In this document: piece by piece, positions 44,260 through 57,069 of the stretch
Layout of the letters: each line of letters opens with the position of its first letter
Position numbering within the stretch: position 1 is the first letter of the stretch
Source of the DNA: Spirogloea muscicola
Taxonomy: Eukaryota; Streptophyta; Zygnematophyceae; Spirogloeales; Spirogloeaceae
Length of the DNA: 64,000 bases
Assembly: GCA_009602725.1 (NCBI GenBank)
Contig: WELB01000062.1
Span: 396,327-460,326 of the forward strand
Direction: 5' to 3'
Made by a program: the position numbers and the translations under genes
The notes under the pieces: model-generated
The model's database searches: none
What the model saw: only the letters and a program-made list of their open reading frames with translations
Told to the model about the DNA's origin: nothing

Positions 44260-47200
44260 GAGGGGCCCAGGGTTCAACTTGCAGCCACCTACCTGACTGG
44301 CGAGCCTTGGGAGTGGTGGAACTCCGTCAAGAAGGGCTCTAGTCCCGATTTGTACAACTCATAGGAGTTCTTTTCTAGCTCACATACCAAGATATATGGG
44401 GAGGCCAACTTCGAGCTGAAGGCCCGGAACGAGCTCGATGTCATCAAAATGACTGGCACCTTCAAGACTACCTCAGGTACTTCCGGCTCTTGATGTCGAA
44501 GTTGGTGAGCGAATTAATGACGGATGCAGATTAGTGCCAGCGTTCAAGGCTGGGCTGCCAGCCCATCTGACGAAGTGAGGCGGTGTGGACCCCATCACGC
44601 AAGACGCGTTCGACAATTTCCCCTCGATGGTGGCGCACGCGCGCAAGCTTAGTAGTTTTTTGTGAAACATCGAACAAGCGCTCACCTGCAGAGGCGGGCG
44701 TTCCTTCTCACCAAGCTATGGAAGGTCGGAAGAAGATGAGGCCCACTATGGGGCCGCATCCCGGTCCCGCCGGGGGCTCGAGGAAGGTGGTGTTGGAACC
44801 ACGCCGTTGCTGTTGCAGCGGCGACTTGACGCATCGCATCCGGGACCGCAAGGCCCCCGGGCCTTCTACCTATCGGCCGGCACGACCCCCCGCGCGGAGC
44901 AAGAGCATTGACAAGGGCAAGCGTGAGTACCTTAACCACGCCTCGATTCGTGAGCTTAAACGGCAAGCTGTGTGTAAGCTATTTGATCTCGTTGGCCAGG
45001 CCTGTCCGCGATCGGACGTACCTGATGTACGCTCGATCGCTGCTTTCTCGCAAGCTTTGGAGGACGGAGGGCCTCTACTCGTGTGGCTGACCCACGCTGA
45101 CTTGCGGGTAGCAGCAACGATATACCTGAGTTGGCCTACTGCTCGTCGGCCCGAAGACGTGGTGTGCTAATTCTGCCTTGCAGGCGCAGCATGACCAATC
45201 GACCTCCACGTGGGATGAAGCTGCTGTGCTCGTGTGATATGAGACACCAGCTCCTACTGACTGGCCGTGGAGATACTCAGGAGAGGCCGCACCCAGCAAG
45301 ACTGCTGGTCTATGTCGCTAAAACATTGGAAATGTACGAGGGGTACACAATGCTCTCGAGGGGCTGCTTGCTGGAGCACGGGCTAGGATCCTCATGGACT
45401 TAGGGGCCACAGCGTCCTTCGTCAATAAGAACTTAGTTGGTTTGCAAAATTTGGATGTGGAATCCACTACTTTGGCAAGAGTGACATTAGCAAATGGCCA
45501 AACCAACGACGTGCTGGGTTTATGTAAGGTCCCAACTCACATTCAGAAATACAAGTTCGACATGCCTTGTTATGCCATCCAGTTGGCTGGGAATTTTGAA
45601 GTGATTTTGGGTGATGATTGGCTGCGCGCCACATCTGCATGCCTTAACTTCGAATGTCAAACTTGCACTGTACAACGTGGCGCTCGGCGCCTCGTTCTTT
45701 GCAATGAGCAGACCTGTAACCCGCCACGGGCGGCTGGGACTTCCACTCTGCTGTCCGCCATGCAGATGAAGTAGCTGCTTCACAAGCAAGCGGTCGAGTC
45801 CGCGTACCTTGTGGTGATTACGTCGGCTGACGAGTCTGCCTCTGACTAGTATGTGAGTGCGGTGGCCTCGCAAGGCGGGTACTTGATAAGTTGCTGGAGG
45901 ATTTTGCGGATGTGTTTCCCGACTCTCTTCCGGAATATCTACTGCCTCACCAGGGCGTGGCTCATACCATCCCGATGGAGCCCAGCGCGGACCCGCCGTA
46001 CAGACCGATGTACCGACTGAGTCCTCTCGAATATCGCGAGATGCAAACCCAAGTGGAGGATTTTGCTAAGGAAGGGTCATGTGGAGCCTTCTGGGTCCTA
46101 CAGCTCCTACATGAGAACATACTATATGCCAAGCGATCCAAACGTGTGATTTACCAGTCGGAGCTGACGTACCTTGGGCATGCCTTCGGCAAAGACGGAA
46201 TTTGCGTCGACCCCAAGAAGACTTAGGTCGTACGGCTTTGGCCTGTACGGCTTTGGCCTGTGTTGATCCTTTCTGGGATTCGCAGTTTACTTCCGAAAGT
46301 TACTCCAAGGCTATGGGAACTTGGCACTTCCTCTTACGCGGCTCACGTAAGGACGTACCATGGGAGTGGTCGTCCAAATGCCAAAGGGCATTCGAGGATA
46401 TCCAAGAGCCACTTACATCTCCGCCTGTCCTAGCCTTTCCTCGAGAAGGTGTGTCGTATGAGCTGATATGTGACGCCTTTTTGACCGGCATTGGTGCCGT
46501 GCTCTTGCAAGAGGGCCACCCGATAGCGTTGGAGAGTCGCCTGCTGATCCCCGCAGAGCGTATTTACACTACAGGTGAGCAAGAGCTGCTGGCTGTGGTG
46601 CACGCCTTACGTGTATGACATTGCTACCTGGAAGGTGTGGACTTCACAGTAGTCACGGATCATTGCCTGTTGACTTACTTCCACACTCGACAGCAACTGA
46701 CGAAGCGGCAAGCTCGGTGGGCTGTATGAATGGCACGATTTCGGTTCCAGTGGGAGTACCGCCCTAATAGGCTCAATGTCGCGGACCCGGCGAGCCGCAA
46801 CATTGCCGGGGCTGCTGCGGTAGCTGCCTTGCACGCGTCGCGACTTCAGAATGCAGGCATGCGTCCTACTCGTGGCGCTTCTTGGCAACCTACTGCCAAA
46901 TTCTCTAACTTGTACGTGCGTATTCGTGATGGATATAAAATAGACCCTTGGTTAGCTTCGCGTAGCATCATCATGCAGGAGCTACATATTCCACCATACA
47001 GTGGTCATCTGGAAATTCATAAGACCAAAAAGGCTGTAAGGCGCCTTTTCTGGTGGCCGGGCTGTTCAGCCCAGGTACATGCTTTTGTGAAAAGCTGTGC
47101 TACATGCCAGCGAAGCAAGGCAATCTCTGGCAAGACGGCCGCATAACTTCAACCCCTGAAGATGCCTGAGCGAAATTGGGCTGCTGTGAGTGTTGATTTT

Positions 47201-48608
47201 ATCACACAATTGCCTAAGACGCGGCATGGATTTGATGCCGTCTTTGTGGATCGATTTGAGCAGAATGGTGCATTTTGCTCAAACGACCACGCGTGTTTCG
47301 GCGAAGGACTTTGCTGGCATCTTTATGGATAAGGTTTGGAAGTGCATGGCGTACCCGGATGGTCTCAGACCGCGATCCTGGGTTTACGGGTCACTTCTGG
47401 AAAGACGTGTGCCGACTCTTTGGCACTGAGCAGGCCATGTCCACTGCCTTCCATCTCCAAAGTGATGGCCAAACCGAGAGGATGAGTCGGGGTCTGGAAG
47501 ACATGCTCCGGCATTTTGTCAACCCGAGTCAGGCTAATTGAAATGAATTTCTGGCTCCGGCCGAATATGCTGTGAACAATGCCTATCATGAGTTACCAGA
47601 GAGACACCCTTTGTAATGAACCAGCCGTTTGGTTAAGCCACATGGCTCTGTTGGCATTACATGACCGGCTATTTGGGACAAGTGGGCACGCCAGGTGGCG
47701 GGCTGGCTTGCCGGGCAAGTGGCCCGCCCAGAGGCGGGCCCCGCCCGTCCAGAAACACCCTCGCTAGGATCCGCCCGTTCAAGGGAGGATCTTTGGCCCG
47801 CCGCCTGGCAGGCCATGGGGCGACCCGCTCACACCCCTGGAGGGGGGGTGGCACGGGGAAGCACGAAGAGCCTTGGGGCGGAGTTTCCGGGGAGTTCGAG
47901 CCGGTGAAGCCCAGGAGCAGCCTTGCCGCTGCTCGCTGCCGCACCCGCCGCCGCACCTTGCTGCGGGACCTGCTGCGCCGGCCTGCGCCCAGGAGGTGGA
48001 GTCGCCGCCGGACGGCGGCGCCACGGGGCCTGTCTTCCGCTGCGCCTATGCGCTAGTGCTTTGCCTGTGTAGTGGGTTGGTCCTAAACCCCCTACAGCCG
48101 AACTCAAGAAGGACTGCTCACCCTAAGTGCGTGTGTAGGGCGAGGTTCCTTACACCTTTCTTCCTCAACTACGGTTAGCATCCCGCAGCACCGTTGCAGG
48201 TGGCGAGGCCGGAACGCGTTCTGGCCGCTGTCACCTTCACTGGAACCCCTCTTGGAAACCAAACGACGGGCCCGGCAATTTTTTAGAATTTGCCTAGAAG
48301 AGGCAGAACGCTGATGCTGACCAACGTCGGGAGGACGTATCCTTCGACATGGGTACGCAATTACTTGTGAGTACCAAGCACCTATCCTTGCGGGCAGTGG
48401 GTACACGTAAGTTGCTACCCAAGTGGGTTGGACCGTTCTCCGTGGTACGCCTAGTTGGCAAGGTGTCCTATGAGCTGGGTATACCGGTAGAGCGGAAGAC
48501 TTACACTGTATTAACGTGTCCCAGCTCCGGGCCTTCCGTTCGGATGGCCGCGTCCAACCGCTCCCACCTCCTCTCTTGCTCGAGGATGAATTTGATAACG
48601 AATGCAGG
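44260..48608 (+). mobile_element. Gypsy-6: broken chromovirus with nested solo LTR
   Basis: Fossil. Parts are gag (about 44265-44940), protease (about 45360-45700), RT traces (about 45890-46250), RNase H (about 46380-46700), integrase (about 46740-48320, interrupted by the LTR at 47612-48154) and chromodomain start (about 48400-48608). LTRs are not seen. Many breaks, probably ten or more. It is more diverged from Gypsy-4/8 than those are from each other. Confidence 0.75.
47612..48154 (+). mobile_element. Solo LTR, family A, in integrase of Gypsy-6
   Basis: A 543-bp LTR, TGTAATGAACC...CCTTACA, with CCTT on both sides (a 4-bp match, or 5 bp with one mismatch). Integrase sequence (FFLNYG) continues on its right. 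Confidence 0.85.
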
Positions 48609-48716
48609 AAATCTCGTGCTTCCTTGTGGCGGGTGGTCGTCCCTATATTCCCAAGCACTCAATCATGATAAGAACGCATTCGACTCTAGCCTGCCTATTA
48701 GGGACCGAAACGCTAC
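48609..48716 (+). mobile_element. Family D LTR 3' fragment
   Basis: It matches the last ~110 bp of the D LTR at 17276-18026 (CCTGCCTATTAGGGACC...ACGCTACA). The 5' part is missing. Confidence 0.7.
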
Positions 48717-49113
48717 AACTAACCTTTTACTACGCAAAGGCTGCAGTGCCATGTCCGGTCAGGCAGAATCCTGGTCTGTAGGGGGAGTTCCAGGTGTGGA
48801 CGACGCGTAGTGGGCGCTATACGGGCAGGCACGACAGCAGGCGTCAATCCCCACCTCAGAGCAGGCAATTTAGCAGCAGGTGATCCTCAAAGGATCAGGC
48901 AGTCGACGATCGGCGTCGGTCGCTGCTGGCTCACTGCACAACGATTACTCAGCACCCGGCGCTTCCGCTGAGCAGCCTCTCGGACCAACGTCTAACAAGA
49001 CGCTTATCTTAACAGAACAGGTCAAGCAGCACATCAGGAAGATCTTTGCATCATCAGCGGCAAGTATATGAAATAACAAGCCCGATGGATGCAATGCCGC
49101 CTCTGATACCAAA
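48717..49113 (-). mobile_element. Gypsy-7: leader and primer site only
   Basis: The leader resembles 28680-28990 and ends in the primer-site complement CTCTGATACCA (49101-49111), directly beside an LTR. Nothing coding remains. Confidence 0.7.
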
Positions 49114-49383
49114 TGTGAAGGACCTCGCCCTTACACACGCAATTAGGGTGAGTCGTCCTCATTATGTTCGGCTGTAGGGGTTTAGGAGCGAACCCAGTAC
49201 ACAAGTGAAGCACTAGCGCATGGGGGCGCAGCGGAAGACAGGCCCTGTGGCGCCGCCGTCCGGCATCGACTCCACCTCCTGGGCGCAGGCCAGCAGATGT
49301 CCTCCAAGGGGCGTGGCGACGGACTCCCCGCAGCAAGCCCCGCAGCAGGCTGCGGCGCGGGCTGTGGCGGCACCAGCAGCAAG

Positions 49384-50198
49384 TGTAGCGTCCCCTCCAT
49401 TTGAGAGTGCCAACGGTGCCAGTAATCTTACAAGATCGTATCATAGCTACCATTGGGGAGTCCCATATGGTGCCGGTAGCTTGCTCACTGTATGTAGCTA
49501 AGTACGGTCCAAGGCCCCGGGGCTTCGTACCACACTTGCGCCGACCAGGAGGCGTCGCGCCCCCTTGGTGACGCCCAAGGCGCCGTTTCGCACCTCCTTT
49601 GAGCCCCCCAAGGCGCCGCGTCGTGCCTCCTTGGTGCCACACAAAGCGCCGCAGCGCGCCTCCTTGGTGCCCACCAATGGGCGTCGCTTCGTGTCTCCTT
49701 GTACCGCCCAAAGGGCGTCGCTTCGTGTCCCCATTGGTCAGGCCCGCCCCTCCGGGGGAGAATCTCGAGGGCGACCATCGTCACACCCCCAGGGGAGGGG
49801 TGGCAGATGGAACACTTATCAGTAGTAGGCCGAGGTCAGACTCCTCAGTCGGACCCGTGACGCCAAGATTGGCGCAGCCCCTGCTGCTGCCTGCTGCTGC
49901 AGCCGCCGCCACAGCTCTGCTGCTTCCACCTGCTGCCCAGCCCGTCGCCGCAGCTCGTCGCTGCAGGCCTCGCCGGCTCTCTGCGAGCATCGCGGCTGCG
50001 CCTCTTGCAAGGACAGCTGCTGACTTAGGGTCGAGTCGCCGCCCTCTGGGGGTGCCTCAGGTTAAGTCTTCCGCTGCGCTGTGTGCGCGAGTATGAGCTG
50101 TGTGCGCTGGCGTTCCACTCTGTAAGGGGAGCTTGTCTCCAGAACACCCTACGTCCAAATCCCAAACAGGACTTTCTCATAGGGATAAGAACGTTATA
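49384..50198 (+). mobile_element. Solo LTR, family C, TSD GCAAG
   Basis: An 815-bp LTR starting TGTAGCGTCCCC and ending AACGTTATA, with perfect GCAAG duplications (49379-49383, 50199-50203). It is the best-preserved family C copy. Confidence 0.87.
49552..49741 (+). repeat. Five to six ~34-bp units in LTR C
   Basis: Imperfect repeats of a unit containing GCGTCGCTTCGTG-CTCCTTGGTGCC-CCCAAGG. They occupy the same half of the LTR as the different array at 16918-17042. Confidence 0.75.
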
Positions 50199-50528
50199 GC
50201 AAGGCTGCTCTTGAGCTTCACCTTTTGGAACTGTTGTCGGATCTCAGCCCAAGGCTAGGTGCTTCCCCCGTGCCACCCCGCCTCCTGGAGTGTAACGGGT
50301 CGTCGCCCCATGGCTGCCTTGCGGCGAGCCAAAGATCCTCCCTTGGACGGGTGGTTCCTAGCGAGGGTATTTCAAGACGGGCGGGCCCGCCCGCATCTGG
50401 GCGGGCCAATTACTTGCCTGGCAAGCCACCCGCCCGCCAGCTGGACGGGCCACTTGTCCGTCGGGTGGCTAGCAGTCATGTAAGGCTAACAGCACCGTGT
50501 GGCTTCAGCAAACGGCTAGATCGTTACA

Positions 50529-51689
50529 GCCGGGGCCGTCCGAGCGCAAGCATGCGGCCGAGCACGTCCGAGGCCGAGCATACAGAGAGCATGCGAGGCC
50601 ACCCGTGTAACGTCCTCGCCGTTACGGGACGCTTAACGTCGAGTTAAGCGCTTACCACTGACGCGCTCGCGACTGACGCGTGCGACGCGCGTGCCACAGC
50701 GTGAGAGCGCCGCGCGAGGTGTCGCGCGGTGTGACGCGCCTGCTGACGATGTGACGTGCAGGCGCGCCGCCTCCAGCCGAGGCGGCGAACCTGGACATCC
50801 AGAGCGGAGCTTCTCGGCCTTATTCCTGCCGTCGTGCCCGCAATGACGTGTATGGGACACGTGTCGCGCGCCTGTGACGCCGTGCCACACCCGTGACTCA
50901 CTGGCGGCGCCGCAAGCCACCGCCGCAAGGCGCCGCCGCGAGGCGACGCCGGCGGGCGCCGCTCGGCGGCGCCGCAGGACGGCCGCCGCCTCCAGAAGGG
51001 AGCCGCGTGGTCTGCCCTCGCACTAGAGTCCCCTTGTCGGGCCCGCCTTCCCGGATTTGGGCCCTGAGACGAACCTCCCAGAGACCCCTGGGGAGGGTTG
51101 CACATGAAGCACTATAAGTAGGGCTGAGAGCGGGCTCAGAGACAACTCGGTCAACCTCAGTGAAGCCCGCGAGAGAGAGGCGCAGCCCTGCTGCCGCCTG
51201 CTGCCGCAGCCCGCCCGCGCAGCCCTGCTGCCCGCTGCTGCAGCCCGTCGCCGCATTCCGTCGTCGCGGATCTTCGACGGCTCTCTGTGAGTAAGACTGT
51301 GGCTGCTCCTTTGGGGACAGTCGCTGGCCCGTACCTGAGAGGTGAGTCGCTGCCTGTCGGCAGCGCCTCAGGGCGAGACTTCCGCTGCATATCACACGTG
51401 GTGCTTTCACTGTGCTGGGGGTTTGTCTCTAAACCCAGCGACCGAAACCAAAGAGGACGTACTGACCCCCGACTGTGCTGTTAAGGGTCAGGGCCGTCAC
51501 AACCCGGGCGAGTCCAGACGCGCAGTGAACAACGGGACTAGTGCCAGGGCGGCATGACCGCCCAGCACGAGGCTAACGACCGATCACATATAAGAAGCTG
51601 CATCACTTCGGGAACCTGCCCACAACCATCTGAACACCAAGTAAGCCTTAACAGCATGTTTTGGCGCTTACTAATCGTGGGTACGTTAA
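50529..51689 (-). mobile_element. Family D LTR fragment, inverted, with nested LTR
   Basis: 50529-50605 and 51502-51689 match the D LTR on the opposite strand (GCATGCGAGGCCACCCG; GGCGC...GGGTACGTTA at the outer end). A family E LTR interrupts it. Confidence 0.65.
50606..51501 (+). mobile_element. Solo LTR, family E, TSD ACCCG
   Basis: An 896-bp LTR, TGTAACGTCCTCGCCG...GGCCGTCACA, with perfect ACCCG duplications (50601-50605, 51502-51506). It keeps the CACTATAAGTAGGG promoter-like block near 51108. Confidence 0.88.
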
Positions 51690-52124
51690 ATGAAGGCCAG
51701 CCTAGATGAAGCGACAAGTTTCAGGAGGAAGCCTCGATTTGGAACCGCAAGCCAATTTGCGAGTACGACGGCAAAAGGCATCAACCAATCTTCTCAGGGT
51801 ATTGCCACAAGTTGGGGTCCATCATTGCCAAGAAGGAGTCGCCCCAGGAAGGGAAGTCCTTTCACAGAGCGGGAAGTGGCGTGCCCGGAGTAACGACCGA
51901 GTCAAGAGAGTGGGAGAGCAGGTATTGCAGCAGTGCGAGCTTCCATAATGAGGTCTTTCCAGGAGATCGCGCACAGCCTCCAAAGGCAGAGCTCCACCAC
52001 TTGCGCCTGAACCAATTTCGACTCTGACAGTATAAGGAACTCATAGTCCGCCTGCTGAGGAGCTAGCATACGCAATCTCCTCTTACAAGGCTTAAGTTAA
52101 GAGAGAAGGCGCGGTGGGCGTGGC
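51690..52124. other. Unassigned stretch
   Basis: It lies between the D LTR end and the A LTR remnant. Short open frames (about 60-80 codons) are unrecognised. No LTR terminus or host exon is evident. Confidence 0.4.
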
Positions 52125-55100
52125 GTGGGTTGGTCCCTAAAACCCCTACAGCCGAACTCAATAAGGACTGCTCACCCTAATTGCGTGCGTAGGGCAAGGT
52201 TCCTTACATTTGGTATCAGAAACGGTCTTGCATCCATCGCGCTTGTGTCTTATTGTGCTCGCCGCTGATGATGCAAGGATCTTCCTGATGTGTTGGCCTG
52301 ACATGTTCTGTTGAAGATGAGTGCTTTGCCAGACGTTGGTCCGTGAGGCGGCTCAGCGGAAGCGCCGGGTGCGGAGTCATCTTTGCGCAGTGAGCCAGCA
52401 ACGACCAACGCCAAATTGACTGCCTGATCCTTTGAGGACCACCTGCTGCATTCGGCTACTTGAGGTGTGGCTTGAGCCTGCAGCATTTGTGTGGTATGCT
52501 TAGTTGTGTGGCCATTATCGTGTGCATCGGTCTTAATCATATCCGCGGCTGTCTGCCTGCCTGTTCTTTGGAGGTGAGGAGTTGCACGCTGCTTTGCTTG
52601 CTCGCTTGCTGGTGCACCAGTCTTGCGATGCCCTGTATTGCAGTATGGATTGTGTGATTCGCTGACTGCCGGAGCCTAAATTGATCACTCGGCGTTCTTC
52701 AGACAGCATGAGCACACGTCCAGTGCGCGGCCGAGCCTTCTCGGGAGGCAGCGCAGTCGGCTGCTTAAAAGCAGCGGCTGCTGCAGGGCCAGCTGCTGAG
52801 GCAGTGGCTGCTGCGGGGCACAGCCGAGAGGGGCACGCCCAAGAGGGGCACGCCCAAGCGGGGCACGCCCAAGATGGGCACGCCCAAGAGGGGCACGCCA
52901 AGCTGGGAGCCGGAGGCCGGGAGGGCTTGTCGGCTGGGGATCTGCAACGCATTGCGCTCCTCACGCAGGACCTGGCGGCAGTCCAGGCTGCCATGGACCC
53001 AGTTCCGCATGGGCTATACGGCCTCCTTGAGAGGATGTGCGAGCTCACATTGCCCAGATCCGCGCGCAAGAGCGGCGTCCGCAAGAGACGGATGCCGCGG
53101 TGCATCTGGTGCGCAAGAGTGCTGGCACAGCGCAATCCGTTGCATGGACGTGCAACGGCCCACCCACCACGGCAGTTCACCGGTCAGGACGATTGGGGTG
53201 GCTGCAGTCTTGGCTAAGCGAGATGTCCGAATGGTTCGACACCAAGGAAGCGGACGCGACGGCAAGAGTGCCACTCGCTGCGACTTACCTCGCATGGAAG
53301 CCTCGTGAGTGGTGGGACGCCATCAAGAAGTCCAAGACGCCCGACGAGTACAACACTTGGGGGTTCTACTCCGCAACTCTCGTCGGTCAATGGCGATACA
53401 CATGCGGAGCTTCGCCCCCGTGACGAGCTGGACGACCTCCGCATGGGCGAGAGGAGCGTCGACTTCGAGCCCTACGTGCGGCGTTTCAGACTGCTGCTGT
53501 CAAAGCTGCGCAGTGAGCCTCTGAAATTGATCGATCAGTGCCAGCAATTTAAGGATGGGCTACCTTCCTATGCGCTTGTGAGTAGCGATGGACTCGCTAC
53601 TACGAAGGCATTCACCGATTTTTCCAAGATGGTGGAGCACGCCAGAGAGGTGCGCAGCACGCCAGACATTGGGCGTGACAAGCGTCTCCTGCTTAAAGCA
53701 AGTGGAGCTCCTCAGAGGCAGAGCGGGGCAAGCAGAAATTCCACCCTAGCAAAGGGTCGAAGTTTCGTCCCCAAGGCGGCTTCCAGAAGCCGCGAGTGGA
53801 AGAAGGTGGTGGCTGCTATCGCTGCGGCGACAAGAGCCATCAATCAAATCAAGGAATGCTAGGCGGCACGTCCCTCTTCCTCGAGGTTACGACGACAGCG
53901 CCCGATGGGCCGGGACAAGGGCACCTTCAAGGGCAAGCGTGAGTGCCTGACCCTTGCCTCTGAGCGCAATCTCATTCAGCCAGAAGCACTTGAGCTCTTT
54001 GATCTTGCTGGCATAGCTTGCCCGCCATCCAAATTACTGGTTGTGCGCTCCATATCTGCTTAGTTGCAAGGTCTGGAGGCCGGAGGGTCTCTCCCACGAT
54101 GACTTGCAAATGGCTGCAGATGTCTATCTAAGCTGGCCTGCCCGCTGTCGGCCTGAATAAATTCTGTTATGGTGCCTTAAAGGCGCGACGTGATGCATCA
54201 AGCTCCGCTGGGGATGTCGCTGTTGTGCTCGCACGAGGCGGGACACAGGCTCCTTAGGCATACCACTGATGATGCTCAGACTAGGCCTTATTCGGCAGAT
54301 ATCAGGGTTTATGTCGCTAGCACTCCAATCTTGGCAGCAGTGTACGTGGGGTACACACTATGCTATTTGAGGGGCTGATTGCTGATGCACCGGTCAAGCT
54401 CCTCATGGACTCAGGGGCCTTAGTGTCCTTCGTAAATAAGAATTTAGTGTATTCCACTGGCTTGAATTTGCAAGCAGATGGTCTTCCTAGAGAGACATTG
54501 GCCGATGGCCACCTCACTGATGTGCTGGGTCTATGCAAGGTTCCCATTCGCATACAGAAATACAAAGCCGAGGTGCCTTGTTTCGCCATTGCGTTCGCTG
54601 CTGCATTCGATGTGGTTTTCGGTGATGACCAGCTCTGTGCCACATCTGCATGCCTCTCTGACCGGCGTGCCGTGCTCTTGCAAGAGGGTCACCCGTCAGC
54701 GTTTGAAAGTCGCTTGCTGATGCCTGCAGAGCGAACTTTTACTACGGGCGAGCAGGAACTGCTGGCTGTGGTGCACGCCTTACGTGTCTGGCGTTGCTTC
54801 CTGAAAGGTGTGGAAATTACGATTGGCACGGATCATTGCCCGTTGACATATTCCCACACGCAGCAGCATTTTAAGTTGGCGTCAAGCTCGATGGGCTGAG
54901 TGCATGGCACATTCAGTTTCCAGTAGGTCCATCGCCCTGGACGGCTTAACGTTGCGGACCCTGTGAGTCGCAGCATTCGCGGCGCTGATGCGTTGGCTAC
55001 CTTGAATGCTTCTGGAGTGCGGGCTGCAGGAGGGCGTCCGAATTGTCGAGCTTCTCGGCAACCCACGGCTGACCTCTCTGAGCTCTATGTTCGTATGCGT

Positions 55101-55335
55101 GAAGGGCATGGCACAGATCCCTGTTTTGCAGAGGAGCCAACGTAAGTAAGCATCCTCGCTGATGACAACGGCTTCTGGTGGCAAGGCGACGCTATTGTGG
55201 TCCTGGACTGCAATGCCTTGCGCACTAACATAATGCAGGAGCTGCATGATACGCCTTACAGTGCTCATTTCGGAGTGAGCAAGAGCAAACAGGCTGTGCG
55301 ACGCCTCTTTTGGTGAAAGGGCTTTTCGACCAGGC
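52125..55335 (+). mobile_element. Gypsy-8: chromovirus, 5' part, lacking a recognisable RT
   Basis: Fossil. Parts are the end of a 5' LTR of family A (52125-52208), a primer site TGGTATCAGA (52211-52220), a leader, gag with the pentapeptide array (about 52709-53862), a protease-like part (about 54360-54640), RNase H (about 54660-54880) and the start of integrase (to 55335). No RT is seen. Almost identical over gag and protease to Gypsy-4. About three to five breaks. The 3' LTR of Gypsy-9 abuts at 55336. Confidence 0.82.
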
Positions 55336-56284
55336 TGTAAGGAACCTCGCCCTACACACGCAGTTAGGATGAGCAGTCCTTCTTGAGTTCGGCCGTAGGG
55401 GGTTTAGGGGCCAACCCACTACACAGGCAAAGCACTAGCGCATAGGCGCAGCGGAAGACAGGCCCCGTGGCGCCGCCGTCCGGCGGCGACTCCACCCCCT
55501 GGGCGCAGGCCGGCGCAGCAGGCCCCGCAGCAAGGTGCGGCGGCGGCTGCGGCGGCGAGCAGCGGCAAGGCTGCTCCTGGGCTTCACCGGCTCGAACTAC
55601 CCCCGAGCCTTAGCCCCAAGGCTCTTCGTGCTTCCCCGTGACACCCCCCCTCCCGGGGTGTGAGCGGGTCGCCCCATGGCCTGCCAGGCGGCGGGCCAAA
55701 GATCCTCCCTTGAACGGGCGAATCCTAGCGAGGGTATTTCTGGACGGGCGGGGCCCGCCTCTGGGCGGGCCACTTGCCCGGCAAGCCAGCCCGCCACCTG
55801 GCGGGCCCACTTGTCCCAAATAGCCGGTCATGTAATGCCAACAGAGCCATGTGGCTTAACCAAATGGCTGGTTCATAACATACCTCCCCACTCTGGTGTT
55901 CACGTCCTCGAGAAAAACGAGGCCGTGAGGTATTAAGATGCCCGACGGCTGCTGCCTCTACCAAGCCTAGGAGAATTACCACCCTTGACCAGGTATTCCC
56001 TGAGAGCATCTGGACAATTTGCCAAATTGGCCGCCGGCTCCCACGTGTTGTGCTCAGGCCCATACCCGAGCCACTTCACCAGATACTCGCGGGTCTTACG
56101 CCCTCGAGGCTTGTCCCTGTGAGACAAGATCCCTTCCACCTCAAACTCAAGATAATCCTCGATGACTAGTGGAGGTGGGGGCGGTTGGACACGACCATCC
56201 GAAAGGAAGGCCCTCAGCTGAGACACATGGAAGACGTTATGGACCTTCCAATGCACCGGTGTCTTCAACTCGTAGGACACTTTG

Positions 56285-57068
56285 TGTAACGTCCCCGCCG
56301 TTACGGGACGCTTAACTTCGAGTGAAGCGCCGCGCGAGGTGTCGCGCGGTGTGACGCGCCTGCTGACGATGTGACGTGCAGGCGCGCCGCCTCCAGCCGA
56401 GGCCGCGAACCTGGTCTTCCAGAGCGGAGCTTCCCGGCATGTTCCTGATTTCGCCGTCGTGCCCGCAATGACGTGTATGGGACACGTGTCGCGCGCCTGT
56501 GACGCCGCGCGACACCGCTGACTCACTGGCGGCGCCGCAAGCCGGCGCCGCAAGGCGCCGCCGCGAGGCGGCGCCGCAGGGCGGCCGCCGCCTCCAGAAG
56601 GGAGCCGCGTGGTCTGCCCTCGCACTAGACTTCCCCGTATTGGGCCCGCCCTCCGTAGGTGGGCCCTAAGACGAACCTCCCAGAGACCCCTGGGGAGGGT
56701 GGCACATGAAGCACTATAAGTAGGGCTGAGAGCAGACTCAGGGGAACTCGGTCAATCTCAGTGAAGCCCGCGAGAGAGAGGCGCAGCCCTGCTGCCGCCT
56801 GCTGCTGCAGCCCGTCACCGCATCCTGTCGTCGCGGACTTTCGACGGCTCTCTGTGAGTAAGACTGTGACTGCTCCTTTGGGGACAGTCGCTGGCCCGTA
56901 CCTGTGAGGTGAGTCGCTGCCTGTCGGCAGCGCCTCAGGGCGAGACTTCCGCTGCGTATCACACGTGGTGCTTCACTGTGCTGGGGGTTTGTCTCTAAAC
57001 CCCAGTGACCGAAACCAAAAAGGACGTACTGACCCCTGACTTTGCTGTTAAGGGTCAGGTCCGTTACA
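56285..57068 (+). repeat. 5' LTR of Gypsy-10, family E
   Basis: 784 bp, TGTAAC...GTTACA. The GGCGCC-rich palindromic block at about 56530-56590 is shared with the other E LTRs. Confidence 0.92.
56715..56720 (+). promoter_or_regulatory. TATA-like box in 5' LTR
   Basis: TATAAG in the context GCACTATAAGTAGGG, conserved in the 3' LTR (63104-63109) and in the E LTR at 50606-51501. Likely U3 core promoter; transcription start is not determined. Confidence 0.6.
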
Positions 57069-57069
57069 T

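Larger units (their letters stand above)
49114..50528 (-). repeat. 5' LTR of Gypsy-7, split by a nested LTR
   Basis: An LTR of the A/B group, opposite end AACGGCTAGATCGTTACA as in family B. Its own sequence is 49114-49383 and 50199-50528 (about 600 bp). The insert is the family C LTR at 49384-50198. Confidence 0.8.

Noticed and set aside
51690-52030. Overlapping short frames as a small host gene
   Set aside because: No recognisable domain, no splice structure, surrounded by LTR fragments.
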